64,000 bases of DNA from Heligmosomoides polygyrus polygyrus (taxonomy: Eukaryota; Nematoda; Chromadorea; Rhabditida; Heligmosomidae): NCBI GenBank assembly GCA_947396885.1, contig OX377206.1, positions 48,901,631-48,965,630 on the forward strand, read 5' to 3'. The position numbers were made by a program, and so were the translations under genes. The notes under the pieces were generated by a model. That model ran no database searches and was not told the DNA's origin. It saw nothing but the letters and a program-made list of their open reading frames with translations. Below, one piece after another: positions 25,885 to 33,862 of this stretch (positions are counted from its first letter, which is position 1; every line of letters begins with the position of its first letter).

Positions 25885-28800
25885 TGTGGTCCGCTCGCCC
25901 AGCGTTAGGTGCCGGCGAAGTCGACGACTGACGCTGGGTGAGGAATTATCACCAGATAGGTTGGGCTACGTTCCTAGCGTGGCCAGACATACTCAAAGCC
26001 GGAATGACTGGTGTGGTCCGCAGGTTCAGCCTCAGGGAGCTGCGAAGCCAACGACTGAGGCTGGGTGAGAAAGGATCACTAGCTGGGTTGCGCTTCGTTC
26101 TAAGCGTGGCCAGCCATACCCTATTCCGGAATGCCTGGCATAGCCCGCGACTCTCGTGGAGGAAGGACCAACAACTAGGTTGGGCTACGTTCCTAGCGTG
26201 GCCAGCCATACTCGAAGCCGGAATGCCTGGTGTGGTCTGCTCGTCCAGCGTTAGGTGCCGGCGAAGTCGACGACTGAGGCTGGGTGAGGAAGGATCACCA
26301 GCTGGGTTGCGCTTCGTTCTAAGCGTGGCCAGCCATACCCTATTCCGGAATGCCTGGCCTAGCCCGCGACTCTCGTGGAGGAAGGACCAACAACTAGGTT
26401 GGGCTACGTTCCTAGCGTGGCCAGCCATACTCGAAGCCGGAATGCCTGGTGTGGTACGCTCGTCCAGCGTTAGGTGCCGGCGAAGTCGACGACTGACCCT
26501 GGGTGAGGAATTATCACCAGATAGGTTGGGCTACGTTCCTAGCGTGGCCAGACATACTCAAAGCCGGAATGACTGATGCGGTCCGCAGGTTCAGCCTCAG
26601 GGAGCTGCGAAGCCAACGACTGAGGCTGGGTGAGGAAATATCACCAGATAGGTTGGGCTACGTTCCTAGCCTGGCCAGCGAAACTCGAAGCCGGAATGCC
26701 TGGTGTGGTCCGCTCGCCCAGCGTTAGGTGCCGGCGAAGTCGACGACTGACGCTGGGTGAGGAATTATCACCAGATAGGTTGAGCTACGTTCCTAGCGTG
26801 GCCAGACATACTCAAAGCCGGAATGCCTGGTGTGGTCCGCTCGCCCAGCGTTAGGTGCCGGCGAAGTCGACGACTGACGCTGGGTGAGGAATTATCACCA
26901 GATAGGTTGGGCTACGTTCCTAGCGTGGCCACACATACTCAAAGCCGGAATGACTGGTGTGGTACGCAGGTTCAGCCTCAGGGAGCTGCGAAGCCAACGA
27001 CTGAGGCTGGGTGAGAAAGGATCACTAGCTGGGTTGCGCTTCGTTCTAAGCGTGGCCAGCCATACCCTATTCCGGAATGCCTGGCCTAGCCCGCGACTCT
27101 CGTGGAGGAAGGACCAACAACTAGGTTGGGCTACGTTCCTAGCGTGGCCAGCCATACTCGAAGCCGGAATGCCTGGTGTGGTCTGCTCGTCCAGCGTTAG
27201 GTGCCGGCGAAGTCGACGACTGAGGCTGGGTGAGGAAGGATCACCAGCTGGGTTGCGCTTCGTTCTAAGCGTGGCCAGCCATACCCTATTCCGGAATGCC
27301 TGGCCTAGCCCGCGACTCTCGTGGAGGAAGGACCAACAACTAGGTTGGGCTACGTTCCTAGCGTGGCCAGCCATACTCGAAGCCGGAATGCCTGGTGTGG
27401 TACGCTCGTCCAGCGTTAGGTGCCGGCGAAGTCGACGACTGACGCTGGGTGAGAAAGGATCACCAGCTGGGTTGCGCTTCGTTCTTAGCGTGGCCAGCCA
27501 TACCTTATTCCGGAATGCCTGGCCTAGCCCGCGACTCTGGTGGAGGAAGGACCAACAACTAGGTTGGGCTACGTTCCTAGCGTGGCCAGCCATACCCGAA
27601 GCCGGAATGCCTGGTGTGGTCCGCTCGTCCAGCGTTAGGTGCCGGCGACGTCGACGACTGACGCTGGGTGAGGAATTATCACCAGATAGGTTGGGCCACG
27701 TTCCTAGCGTGGCCAGACATACTCAAAGCCGGAAGGACTGGTGTTGTCCGCAGGTTCAGCCTCAGGGAGCTGCGAAGCCAACGACTGAGGCTGGGTGAGG
27801 AAATATCACCAGATAGGTTGGGCTACGTTCCTAGCGTGGCTAGCCATACTCGAAGCCGGAATGCCTGGTGTGGTCCGCTCGCCCAGCGTTAGGTGCCGGC
27901 GACGTCGACGACTGACGCTGGGTGAGGAATTATTACCAGATAGGTTGGGCTACGTTCCTAGCCTGGCCAGCCATACTCGAAGCCGGAATGCCTGGTGTGG
28001 TCCGCTCGCCCTGCGTTAGGTGCCGGCGAAGTCGTCGACTGACGCGGGGTGGGGAATTATTACCAGATAGGCTGGGCTACGTTCCTAGCCTGGCCAGCCA
28101 TACTAGAAGCCGGAATGCCTGGTGTGGTCCGCACGTCCAGCGTTAGGTGCCGGCGAAGTCGCCGACTGACGCTGGGTGAGAAAGGATCACCAGCTGGGTT
28201 GCGCTTCGTTCTTAGCGTGGCCAGCCATACCCTATTCCGGAATGCCTGGCCTAGCCCGCGACTCTGGTGGAGGAAGGACCAACAACTAGGTTGGGCTACG
28301 TTCCTAGCGTGGCTAGCCATACTCGAAGCCGGAATGCCTGGTGTGGTCCGCTCGTCCAGCGTTAGGTGCCGGCGAAGTCGACGACTGACGCTGGGTGAGG
28401 AATTATTACCAGATAGGTTGGGCTACGTTCCTAGCCTGGCCAGCCATACTCGAAGCCGGAATGCCTGGTGTGGTCCGCACGTCCAGCGTTAGGTGCCGGC
28501 GAAGTCGACGACTGACGCTGGGTGAGGAATTATTACCAGATAGGTTGCGCTTCGTTCTTAGCGTGGCCAGCCATACCCTATTCCGGAATGCCTGGCCTAG
28601 CCCGCGACTTTGGTGGAGGAAGGACCAACAACTAGGTTGGGCTACGTTCCTAGCGTGGCTAGCCATACTCGAAGCCGGAATGACTGGTGTGGTCCGCAGG
28701 TTCAGCCTCAGGGAGCTGCGAAGCCAACGACTGAGGCTGGGTGAGGAAATATCACCAGATAGGTTGGGCTACGTTCCTAGCCTGGCCAGCCATACTCGAA

Positions 28801-29434
28801 GCCGGAATGCCTGGTGTGGTCCGCTCGCCCAGCGTTAGGTGCCGGCGAAGTCGACGACTGACGCTGGGTGAGGAATTATCACCAGATAGGTTGGGCTACG
28901 TTCCTAGCGTGGCCAGACATACTCAAAGCCGGAATGACTGGTTTGGTCCGCAGGTTCAGCCTCAGGGAGCTGCGAAGCCAACGACTGAGGCTGGGTGAGA
29001 AAGGATCACCAGCTGGGTTGCGCTTCGTTCTTAGCGTGGCCAGCCTTACCCTATTCCGGAATGCCTGGCCTAGCCCGCGACTCTCGTGGAGGAAGGACCA
29101 ACAACTAGGTTGGGCTACGTTCCTAGCGTGGCCAGCCATACTCGAAGCCGGAATGCCTGGTGTGGTCTGCTCGTCCAGCGTTAGGTGCCGGCGAAGTCGA
29201 CGACTGACGCTGGGTGAGGAATTATTACCAGATAGGTTGGGCTACGTTCCTAGCCTGGCCAGCCATACTCGAAGACGGAATGCCTGGTGTGGTCCGCACG
29301 TCCAGCGTTAGGTGCCGGCGAAGTCGACGACTGACGCTGGGTGAGAAAGGATCACCAGCTGGGTTGCGCTTCGTTCTTAGCGTGGCCAGCCATACCCTAT
29401 TCCGGAATGCCTGGCCTAGCCCGCGACTCTCGTG
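24048..29434 (+). repeat. Higher-order duplication, offset 3,874
   Basis: 24048-25560 matches 27922-29434 (24048, 24175, 24521, 24867, 24994 and 25340 match 27922, 28049, 28395, 28741, 28868 and 29214). A further partial copy starts at 29941, and it is the one interrupted by the retroelement after only 148 bp. Confidence 0.84.
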
Positions 29435-30076
29435 GAGGAAGGACCAACAACTAGGTTGGGCCACGTTCCTAGCGTGGCCAGACATACTCAAAGCCGGAAG
29501 GACTGGTGTTGTCCGCAGGTTCAGCCTCAGGGAGCTGCGAAGCCAACGACTGAGGCTGGGTGAGGAAATATCACCAGATAGGTTGGGCTACGTTCCTAGC
29601 GTGGCTAGCCATACTCGAAGCCGGAATGCCTGGTGTGGTCCGCTCGCCCAGCGTTAGGTGCCGGCGACGTCGACGACTGACGCTGGGTGAGGAATTATCA
29701 CCAGATAGGTTGGGCCACGTTCCTAGCGTGGCCAGACATACTCAAAGCCGGAAGGACTGGTGTTGTCCGCAGGTTCAGCCTCAGGGAGCTGCGAAGCCAA
29801 CGACTGAGGCTGGGTGAGGAAATATCACCAGATAGGTTGGGCTACGTTCCTAGCGTGGCCAGCCATACTCGAAGCCGGAATGCCTGGTGTGGTACGCTCG
29901 TCCAGCGTTAGGTGCCGGCGAAGTCGACGACTGACGCTGGGTGAGGAATTATTACCAGATAGGTTGGGCTACGTTCCTAGCCTGGCCAGCCATACTCGAA
30001 GCCGGAATGCCTGGTGTGGTCCGCTCGCCCTGCGTTAGGTGCCGGCGAAGTCGTCGACTGACGCGGGGTGGGGAAT

Positions 30077-30088
30077 TATTACCAGATA
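30077..30088. repeat. Target site duplication, left copy
   Basis: TATTACCAGATA, the end of the satellite before the retroelement. The same 12 bases follow the element at 35792-35803. The corresponding uninterrupted satellite (for example 28,058) has the sequence once, continuing into GGCTGGG, so this is a true duplication made at insertion. Confidence 0.9.
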
Positions 30089-30177
30089 TTCCATGTTCGA
30101 CTCTCGATAAACCTTGGCATCTTTGATGTTGCAATAGTCGAGTAGTTGGTTTAGCGTAGCCAAGATTGGTACAAGGC

Positions 30178-30183
30178 TTTATT
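30178..30183 (-). terminator. Polyadenylation signal AATAAA, copy 1
   Basis: AATAAA on the minus strand, directly abutting the 3' strand of ribozyme stem I. It lies 89 nt before the element terminus on this side. No poly(A) tract follows, so its use is inferred only from the consensus. Confidence 0.55.
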
Positions 30184-30223
30184 CAGGCTGACGTTTCGGC
30201 GTTGTCGCCTTCTTCAGAGCCTG
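30184..30223 (-). ncRNA. Hammerhead ribozyme, minimal type I (copy 1)
   Basis: Read on the minus strand: stem I strand CAGGCU, conserved CUGAAGA (fits CUGANGA), an extra A, stem II GGCG-ACAA-CGCC, conserved GAAA, then C-GUC, then the other stem I strand AGCCUG. Stem I pairs perfectly over six bases and stem II over four. Stem III is reduced to C-G next to the A-U pair and has no loop, the minimalist form described in the terminal repeats of metazoan PLEs and thought to act as dimers. Expected cleavage is after GUC, between 30190 and 30189. Confidence 0.86.
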
Positions 30224-30440
30224 GAAAAGTCGAAGTCATTTGAGAAACTACCCTCCCAAATGCCATTTCATTCTGCAGGAGCCCATCCAAAAGGCTAAGA
30301 GACCAAGAGAACGACAACGTAGAAAGTCAGTAAAAGGCTAACCTTTATGAGTGGACAAATGAGCCCACTGACACCCTAGCTGAACGGAAGATGGGTGAAT
30401 GACATAGAGCCCTTGGGACCACATGCCTTAGGGACCTAAC

Positions 30441-30452
30441 GGGTCATGACCC
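30441..30452. promoter_or_regulatory. 12-bp perfect palindrome just after the RT-EN stop
   Basis: GGGTCATGACCC, five bases past the stop codon of copy 1. The same palindrome follows the stop in copy 2 (33472-33483) and copy 3 (35476-35487). In RNA it has no loop and cannot form a simple hairpin, but it could pair between two molecules or bind a dimeric protein. Function unknown. Confidence 0.6.
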
Positions 30453-30457
30453 AGAGG

Positions 30458-33151
30458 TCAAAACCCACACAGGGCGACGTACGGCGCCAGCTCCTGGGTC
30501 ACAGCCAAGCACTCGTCCTTCCTATTGATTTGGGGGGACCTCGCCGCAATGTACAGCGCCTCGAGAGTTCGGCGCGCCGAAATCTCATCTTCACGCGCAA
30601 GGATCTTGACCTCCACCCCAAAACAGCTGTTCGCATGCCGCCGCACCCGGTGCTCGCCCAGGGGAGTTGAGACGTGGGACCTGCGCAACCCATCCAAGTG
30701 TTCCTTGACCCTTACACACAAGGGTCTACCTGTTTCCCCCACATACTCTTCCCTGCATTCCAAGCATGTAATGAGGTATACTACCCCAGACATAAGGCAG
30801 TCTCCCTCCCTTCCGAAAGGGCAAATAACGCACGATGGTGTTGTGCACAGCCGGTCGTACAGACGATTTCGGACCAGCTGCCCTTTCAGATTTGTAGGAG
30901 GTACTGCTATGATTCTTACTTCGTCTTGCAGGTCTGCTTTTTGAATGCAGCCACGTATTGCTGCAGTCAATTGGTCCGAAATGAAAGGGACGCAGAATGT
31001 CACTTTCGACCGGTCGTCCTGTTGGCCTCTTACGATGGCTGATAGCCGGTACCTCCCACTAGCCCCGCCAGTAGGAGTGTATCCGTTTTGTATCGCAATG
31101 CTGCGAGCCAAATCCATCGAGTAGGACCTTTCAGCGCCTTCAGACGAGACCGCGCGAGCAGTATGGAGCATGTTTTGGACGACTGCCTTTTTCATGCTGG
31201 TTGGGTGAGCCGAAGTGCAATGAACAATGATGTTCCTATTTGTCGGCTTTCGGTACCACCTGGTCCTGTATATCCCATCGGATAGATGAACCTGCACATT
31301 GAGGAATGCGAGCCAGTTCTCCGTAGGCCTTTCACGTGTGAACTTGATGTGTTGTGACTGCCGGTTTAGTAAGTCAAAGCACGTGTCCATCTCAAGCTGA
31401 GTTGGACAGATGACGAAACAGTCGTCAATGTAGCGGCAGTAAATGGTAGGCATTCGTTCTAGAACGGGGCCTTCCACCTTGGACATGAATGCTACTGCGA
31501 GAACTGGAGCAAGTCTTTGGCCCATGGCGAGACCTCTAATCTGCTTGTAGTACTCACCCGCCCACCGGAATATGTTGCACTGCAAACACTCCTTGAGGAG
31601 CTCCATCACCTGCGAGACGGTTAAGCCGTGCATGTTGACACTAGTGTGGTGCTCATTGAGGATTTCCAGAACTGCCTCCAATGCGCACTCGTTGGACACA
31701 TTAGTGTACAGCGATGTGACGTCGAACGACTCCATCACGTACCCCTTTTCCAGTCTAGCTCTCCTCAGCGTTTCAAGGAATTTGCTAGTATTAGGCAGGT
31801 GGGCTGGTATAAATTGGAGCAATTGTACAAGCACAAGGTTGAGGAACCAGGCAATACGGTCAGTGGGGCCACCAACATTGCTAATGATGGGTCTGACCTT
31901 GAATAGTGAAGGATCGTCAGCCGAGATGCCCTCTTGGGGAAGTTTATGTGTCTTTATAAGGGTGTACAGTACCGGACAAATAGGAAGGTCGCAACGAAGT
32001 CTTGCTATTATACCTTTAGGTAGATTAGCTGAGCGTGCCACCTCTACCCATTTCCTGTTAAGTCTTCGGTACTGTCGCCTAAACTCCCCAGGGCTAGAAC
32101 GGCTGTAGACAGATGCCTCTTGAAGATGTAATCGAGTAATGGCTCTGTCCAGCTCCTGTGAAAGCACGACGAAATCCCCACCTTTGTCACTTATCCCGAT
32201 TTTTATGGCGCCAGATGAAGACAGGTCTCGAATTTCCCGAAGCCCCCGCCTTTGTGCGGCTGAAAGGTTTGAAGGCACACGCTTTCCAACGATGCCACGC
32301 AGAACGGTGAAAAGAGAGCTTGCAAGCACGCGGAACTTGGAGTCCACGGCGATGTTGGGCTCTTGAGACCGTAGATACGTGGATGGGAAGGGTGGGGGCG
32401 GCATACCTGTGACACCAGCTAAATCAGGACCAGTAGCCTGCGCATCGATCTTTGCTTTCCACCGCAGACGATCATGTAGAGACTGCAGGCTACCCACGAC
32501 TCTACGTGCCATAGCGTGGCACATAGAACGAGCAGGCGCGAAACTGGGACCCAAGTCCAACACCGACAACGCGCCTGAAGATAGTGTTAGGTCGCCTATG
32601 ACAGTGACCCGCGGGCTACGTAAGTCATCACTTCTCCCATTACCGCTTAGGACGTTACTTGTAAACTGGTTAGCGACTGATATCTGCTCTCTACGTCGTC
32701 GTTTCTGATCTAATAGCCCTGTGAATCTCTCCCGCAGTTTTACTTTAGCATTAGAGCGGATAGAGTCACAAATGTTCTTCGACTCACCCACGATCCTCCT
32801 CCAAAGGCGACTCGGCACGTACTTTTCACAGCATGCCTCCTTAGCGATACATTTCTTCACCATAGCATACATGTAGTCTCTCTTAAAAGAAATACATGTC
32901 TTCAATATATGCATGTGAATCGATAAGATCTTCCTGTCGTCCTTTGGATGGTCGCATGCGCCGAACAGTCGTTTACGTTGTATGAAGTTTGGGATGACTC
33001 CCTCACGTCGGCAGCGAACCAGAAAGTGGATGGTTTGCCTCGCCAAGACGATCTTCTGTCTTAGCGAGAGGACTTCCATGACGAGTCGACTGCAGCTTGC
33101 TGGTACGTCTCGCAGTACATTCCATGTTCGACTCTCGATAAACCTTGGCAT
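30458..33151 (-). CDS. Penelope-like reverse transcriptase / GIY-YIG endonuclease, intact (897 aa)
   Basis: Retrotransposition protein that would nick DNA and reverse-transcribe element RNA at the nick. Residues 1-300 are basic with no domain I recognise. A DKGG motif lies at 322-325. RT motifs follow: KTHK at 400-403, RPIISNVGGPT at 420-430, motif A FDVTSLYTN at 476-484, GLAMGQ at 540-545, catalytic YIDD at 574-577, FLNVQV near 616-621 and YRKPTNRN at 633-640. The linker has four cysteines (769, 774, 777, 785). The endonuclease spans about 788-880: VVY (790-792) and YVG (803-805) as GIY and YIG, Arg809 or Arg814, and Glu864 as the probable metal ligand. Two cysteines between GIY and YIG (796, 799) and histidines 834 and 839 form the CCHH arrangement typical of PLE endonucleases. 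The ATG is the first in frame after a TAA ten codons upstream and has A at -3. The frame looks functional; family assignment is secure, activity is inferred. Confidence 0.93.
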   Translation of the reverse strand: MPRFIESRTWNVLRDVPASCSRLVMEVLSLRQKIVLARQTIHFLVRCRREGVIPNFIQRKRLFGACDHPKDDRKILSIHMHILKTCISFKRDYMYAMVKKCIAKEACCEKYVPSRLWRRIVGESKNICDSIRSNAKVKLRERFTGLLDQKRRRREQISVANQFTSNVLSGNGRSDDLRSPRVTVIGDLTLSSGALSVLDLGPSFAPARSMCHAMARRVVGSLQSLHDRLRWKAKIDAQATGPDLAGVTGMPPPPFPSTYLRSQEPNIAVDSKFRVLASSLFTVLRGIVGKRVPSNLSAAQRRGLREIRDLSSSGAIKIGISDKGGDFVVLSQELDRAITRLHLQEASVYSRSSPGEFRRQYRRLNRKWVEVARSANLPKGIIARLRCDLPICPVLYTLIKTHKLPQEGISADDPSLFKVRPIISNVGGPTDRIAWFLNLVLVQLLQFIPAHLPNTSKFLETLRRARLEKGYVMESFDVTSLYTNVSNECALEAVLEILNEHHTSVNMHGLTVSQVMELLKECLQCNIFRWAGEYYKQIRGLAMGQRLAPVLAVAFMSKVEGPVLERMPTIYCRYIDDCFVICPTQLEMDTCFDLLNRQSQHIKFTRERPTENWLAFLNVQVHLSDGIYRTRWYRKPTNRNIIVHCTSAHPTSMKKAVVQNMLHTARAVSSEGAERSYSMDLARSIAIQNGYTPTGGASGRYRLSAIVRGQQDDRSKVTFCVPFISDQLTAAIRGCIQKADLQDEVRIIAVPPTNLKGQLVRNRLYDRLCTTPSCVICPFGREGDCLMSGVVYLITCLECREEYVGETGRPLCVRVKEHLDGLRRSHVSTPLGEHRVRRHANSCFGVEVKILAREDEISARRTLEALYIAARSPQINRKDECLAVTQELAPYVALCGF

Positions 33152-33220
33152 CTTTGATGTTGCAATAGTCGAGTAGTTGGTTTAGCGTAGCCAAGATTGG
33201 TACAAGGCTTTATTCAGGCT
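33152..33220 (-). promoter_or_regulatory. Predicted 69-nt leader left after ribozyme cleavage
   Basis: If the hammerhead at 33215-33254 cuts at its expected site, the RNA 5' end falls at 33220 and leaves 69 nt before the RT-EN start codon. An in-frame TAA at 33182-33184 closes any longer protein. The leader contains AATAAA directly at its start. I recognise no promoter here; promoter position is unknown. Confidence 0.55.
33209..33214 (-). terminator. Polyadenylation signal AATAAA, copy 2
   Basis: Same hexamer in the upstream repeat, adjacent to the ribozyme at 33215. If used, it would end transcripts that come from the second unit before they enter copy 1. Confidence 0.5.
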
Positions 33221-33254
33221 GACGTTTCGGCGTTGTCGCCTTCTTCAGAGCCTG
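33215..33254 (-). ncRNA. Hammerhead ribozyme, minimal type I (copy 2 / upstream repeat)
   Basis: Identical to the copy 1 ribozyme, 3,031 bp away. It lies 63 bases upstream of the RT-EN start codon on the same strand. Cleavage is expected between 33221 and 33220. Together with the downstream ribozyme it brackets one complete unit. Confidence 0.86.
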
Positions 33255-33488
33255 GAAAAGTCGAAGTCATTTGAGAAACTACCCTCCCAAATGCCATTTC
33301 ATTCTGCAGGAGCCCATCCAAAAGGCTAAGAGACCAAGAGAACGACAACGTAGAAAGTCAGTAAAAGGCTAACCTTTATGAGTGGACAAATGAGCCCACT
33401 GACACCCTAGCTGAACGGAAGATGGGTGAATGACATAGAGCCCTTGGGACCACATGCCTTAGGGACCTAACGGGTCATGACCCAGAGG

Positions 33489-33662
33489 TCAAAACCCACA
33501 CAGGGCGACGTACGGCGCCAGCTCCTGGGTCACAGCCAAGCACTCGTCCTTCCTATTGATTTGGGGGGACCTCGCCGCAATGTACAGCGCCTCGAGAGTT
33601 CGGCGCGCCGAAATCTCATCTTCACGCGCAAGGATCTTGACCTCCACCCCAAAACAGCTGTT
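33489..33662 (-). CDS. RT-EN, C-terminal fragment (copy 2), cut by gap
   Basis: Residues 841-897 and the stop codon of the same protein, matching copy 1 by eye. It contains the endonuclease segment with the conserved Glu (864) and the Asn-Arg pair (876-877) near the C-terminus. The upstream part lies in the unknown bases, so whether this was ever a complete gene cannot be told. Confidence 0.8.
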   Translation of the reverse strand, partial: NSCFGVEVKILAREDEISARRTLEALYIAARSPQINRKDECLAVTQELAPYVALCGF

Positions 33663-33862
33663 NNNNNNNNNNNNNNNNNNNNNNNNNNNNNNNNNNNNNN
33701 NNNNNNNNNNNNNNNNNNNNNNNNNNNNNNNNNNNNNNNNNNNNNNNNNNNNNNNNNNNNNNNNNNNNNNNNNNNNNNNNNNNNNNNNNNNNNNNNNNNN
33801 NNNNNNNNNNNNNNNNNNNNNNNNNNNNNNNNNNNNNNNNNNNNNNNNNNNNNNNNNNNNNN
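33663..33862. other. Assembly gap, 200 N
   Basis: A run of exactly 200 unknown bases, a round number typical of a placeholder. It sits where the strand of the element flips from minus (ending at codon 841 of copy 2) to plus (starting at codon 363 of copy 3). The real distance and the inversion joint are unknown. Confidence 0.98.

Larger units (their letters stand above)
1..30088 (+). repeat. Satellite array, left arm (127-bp and 92-bp monomers)
   Basis: Continuous head-to-tail tandem repeat that enters the window at its left edge and ends at the retroelement junction. Monomer starts (GTGAGGAA-type heads) recur every 127 bp, for example at 31, 158, 285, 412 and 539. The phase is displaced only where a 92-bp class B monomer is inserted, giving steps of 219, 346 or 692 bp. 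The most constant part is a core reading GGTTGGGCTACGTTCCTAGC; heads and 3' tails vary in families. One 127-bp monomer counts to 76 G or C. I see no gene, RNA gene or unrelated sequence anywhere in this arm. The open frames present are by-products of GC richness: 127 is not a multiple of three, so each monomer shifts frame. Function is unknown; centromeric, pericentromeric or other heterochromatin is the usual setting for such arrays, but that is inference. Confidence 0.97.
30089..30457 (-). other. PLE 3' untranslated region and tail, copy 1
   Basis: Non-coding segment after the RT-EN stop codon. In element order it has a 12-bp palindrome, about 220 bp with no feature I recognise, the hammerhead ribozyme (30184-30223), AATAAA, and a terminal segment whose last 32 bases repeat the gene start (ATG at 30120 on the minus strand, ten codons, then into satellite and a stop). 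It has no poly(A) tract at the junction. Confidence 0.8.
30089..30631 (-). repeat. Pseudo-LTR direct repeat, left copy
   Basis: 543 bp that appear identical by eye to 33120-33662, including the last 58 codons of RT-EN (stop included), the 3' untranslated region, the ribozyme and the first 32 bases of the gene. The right copy is cut by the gap, so the true length of the repeat is unknown: it could be a terminal repeat or simply the start of a second full unit. Confidence 0.88.
30089..33119 (-). mobile_element. PLE copy 1, complete 3,031-bp unit
   Basis: The unit is defined by the direct repeat: sequence from 30089 (TTCCATGTTCG on the plus strand) reappears at 33120, a period of 3,031 bp. Read on the minus strand it holds the RT-EN gene, a 3' untranslated region of about 370 bp with a palindrome, a hammerhead ribozyme and AATAAA, and ends with a tail that repeats the start of the gene. 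No introns, frameshifts or stops interrupt the coding part. Confidence 0.9.
33120..33662 (-). mobile_element. PLE copy 2, partial, in direct tandem with copy 1
   Basis: Same strand and sequence as the left end of copy 1, offset 3,031 bp, running into the assembly gap. On the minus strand it lies upstream of the copy 1 gene and supplies that gene's leader and ribozyme. Its coding part covers residues 841 to 897. The rest of the copy, if present, is hidden by the gap. Confidence 0.9.

Noticed and set aside
26884..27798. A 304-codon frame resembling a repeat protein
   Set aside because: It spans three consecutive B-C cassettes (219 bp each), which keeps the frame open on both strands (26895-27593 on the minus strand). 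It is an artefact of monomer lengths.
1..30088. Hundreds of open reading frames of 60-300 codons on both strands of the satellite
   Set aside because: They recur with the repeat on both strands. A 127-bp period changes frame at each monomer, so no continuous protein exists. Longer frames appear only where 127+92=219 bp, a multiple of three, keeps the frame by chance. There are no codon or domain signals.
30446..30944. Plus-strand frames at 30446-30670 and 30525-30944, and others across 31,000-33,000
   Set aside because: They are antisense shadows of the RT-EN gene; the protein with all RT and endonuclease motifs is on the minus strand.
30089..33119. Group I or group II intron or homing endonuclease, suggested by GIY-YIG
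   Set aside because: The GIY-YIG domain is fused to a PLE-type RT and has the PLE CCHH residues. There is no intron structure or split host gene.
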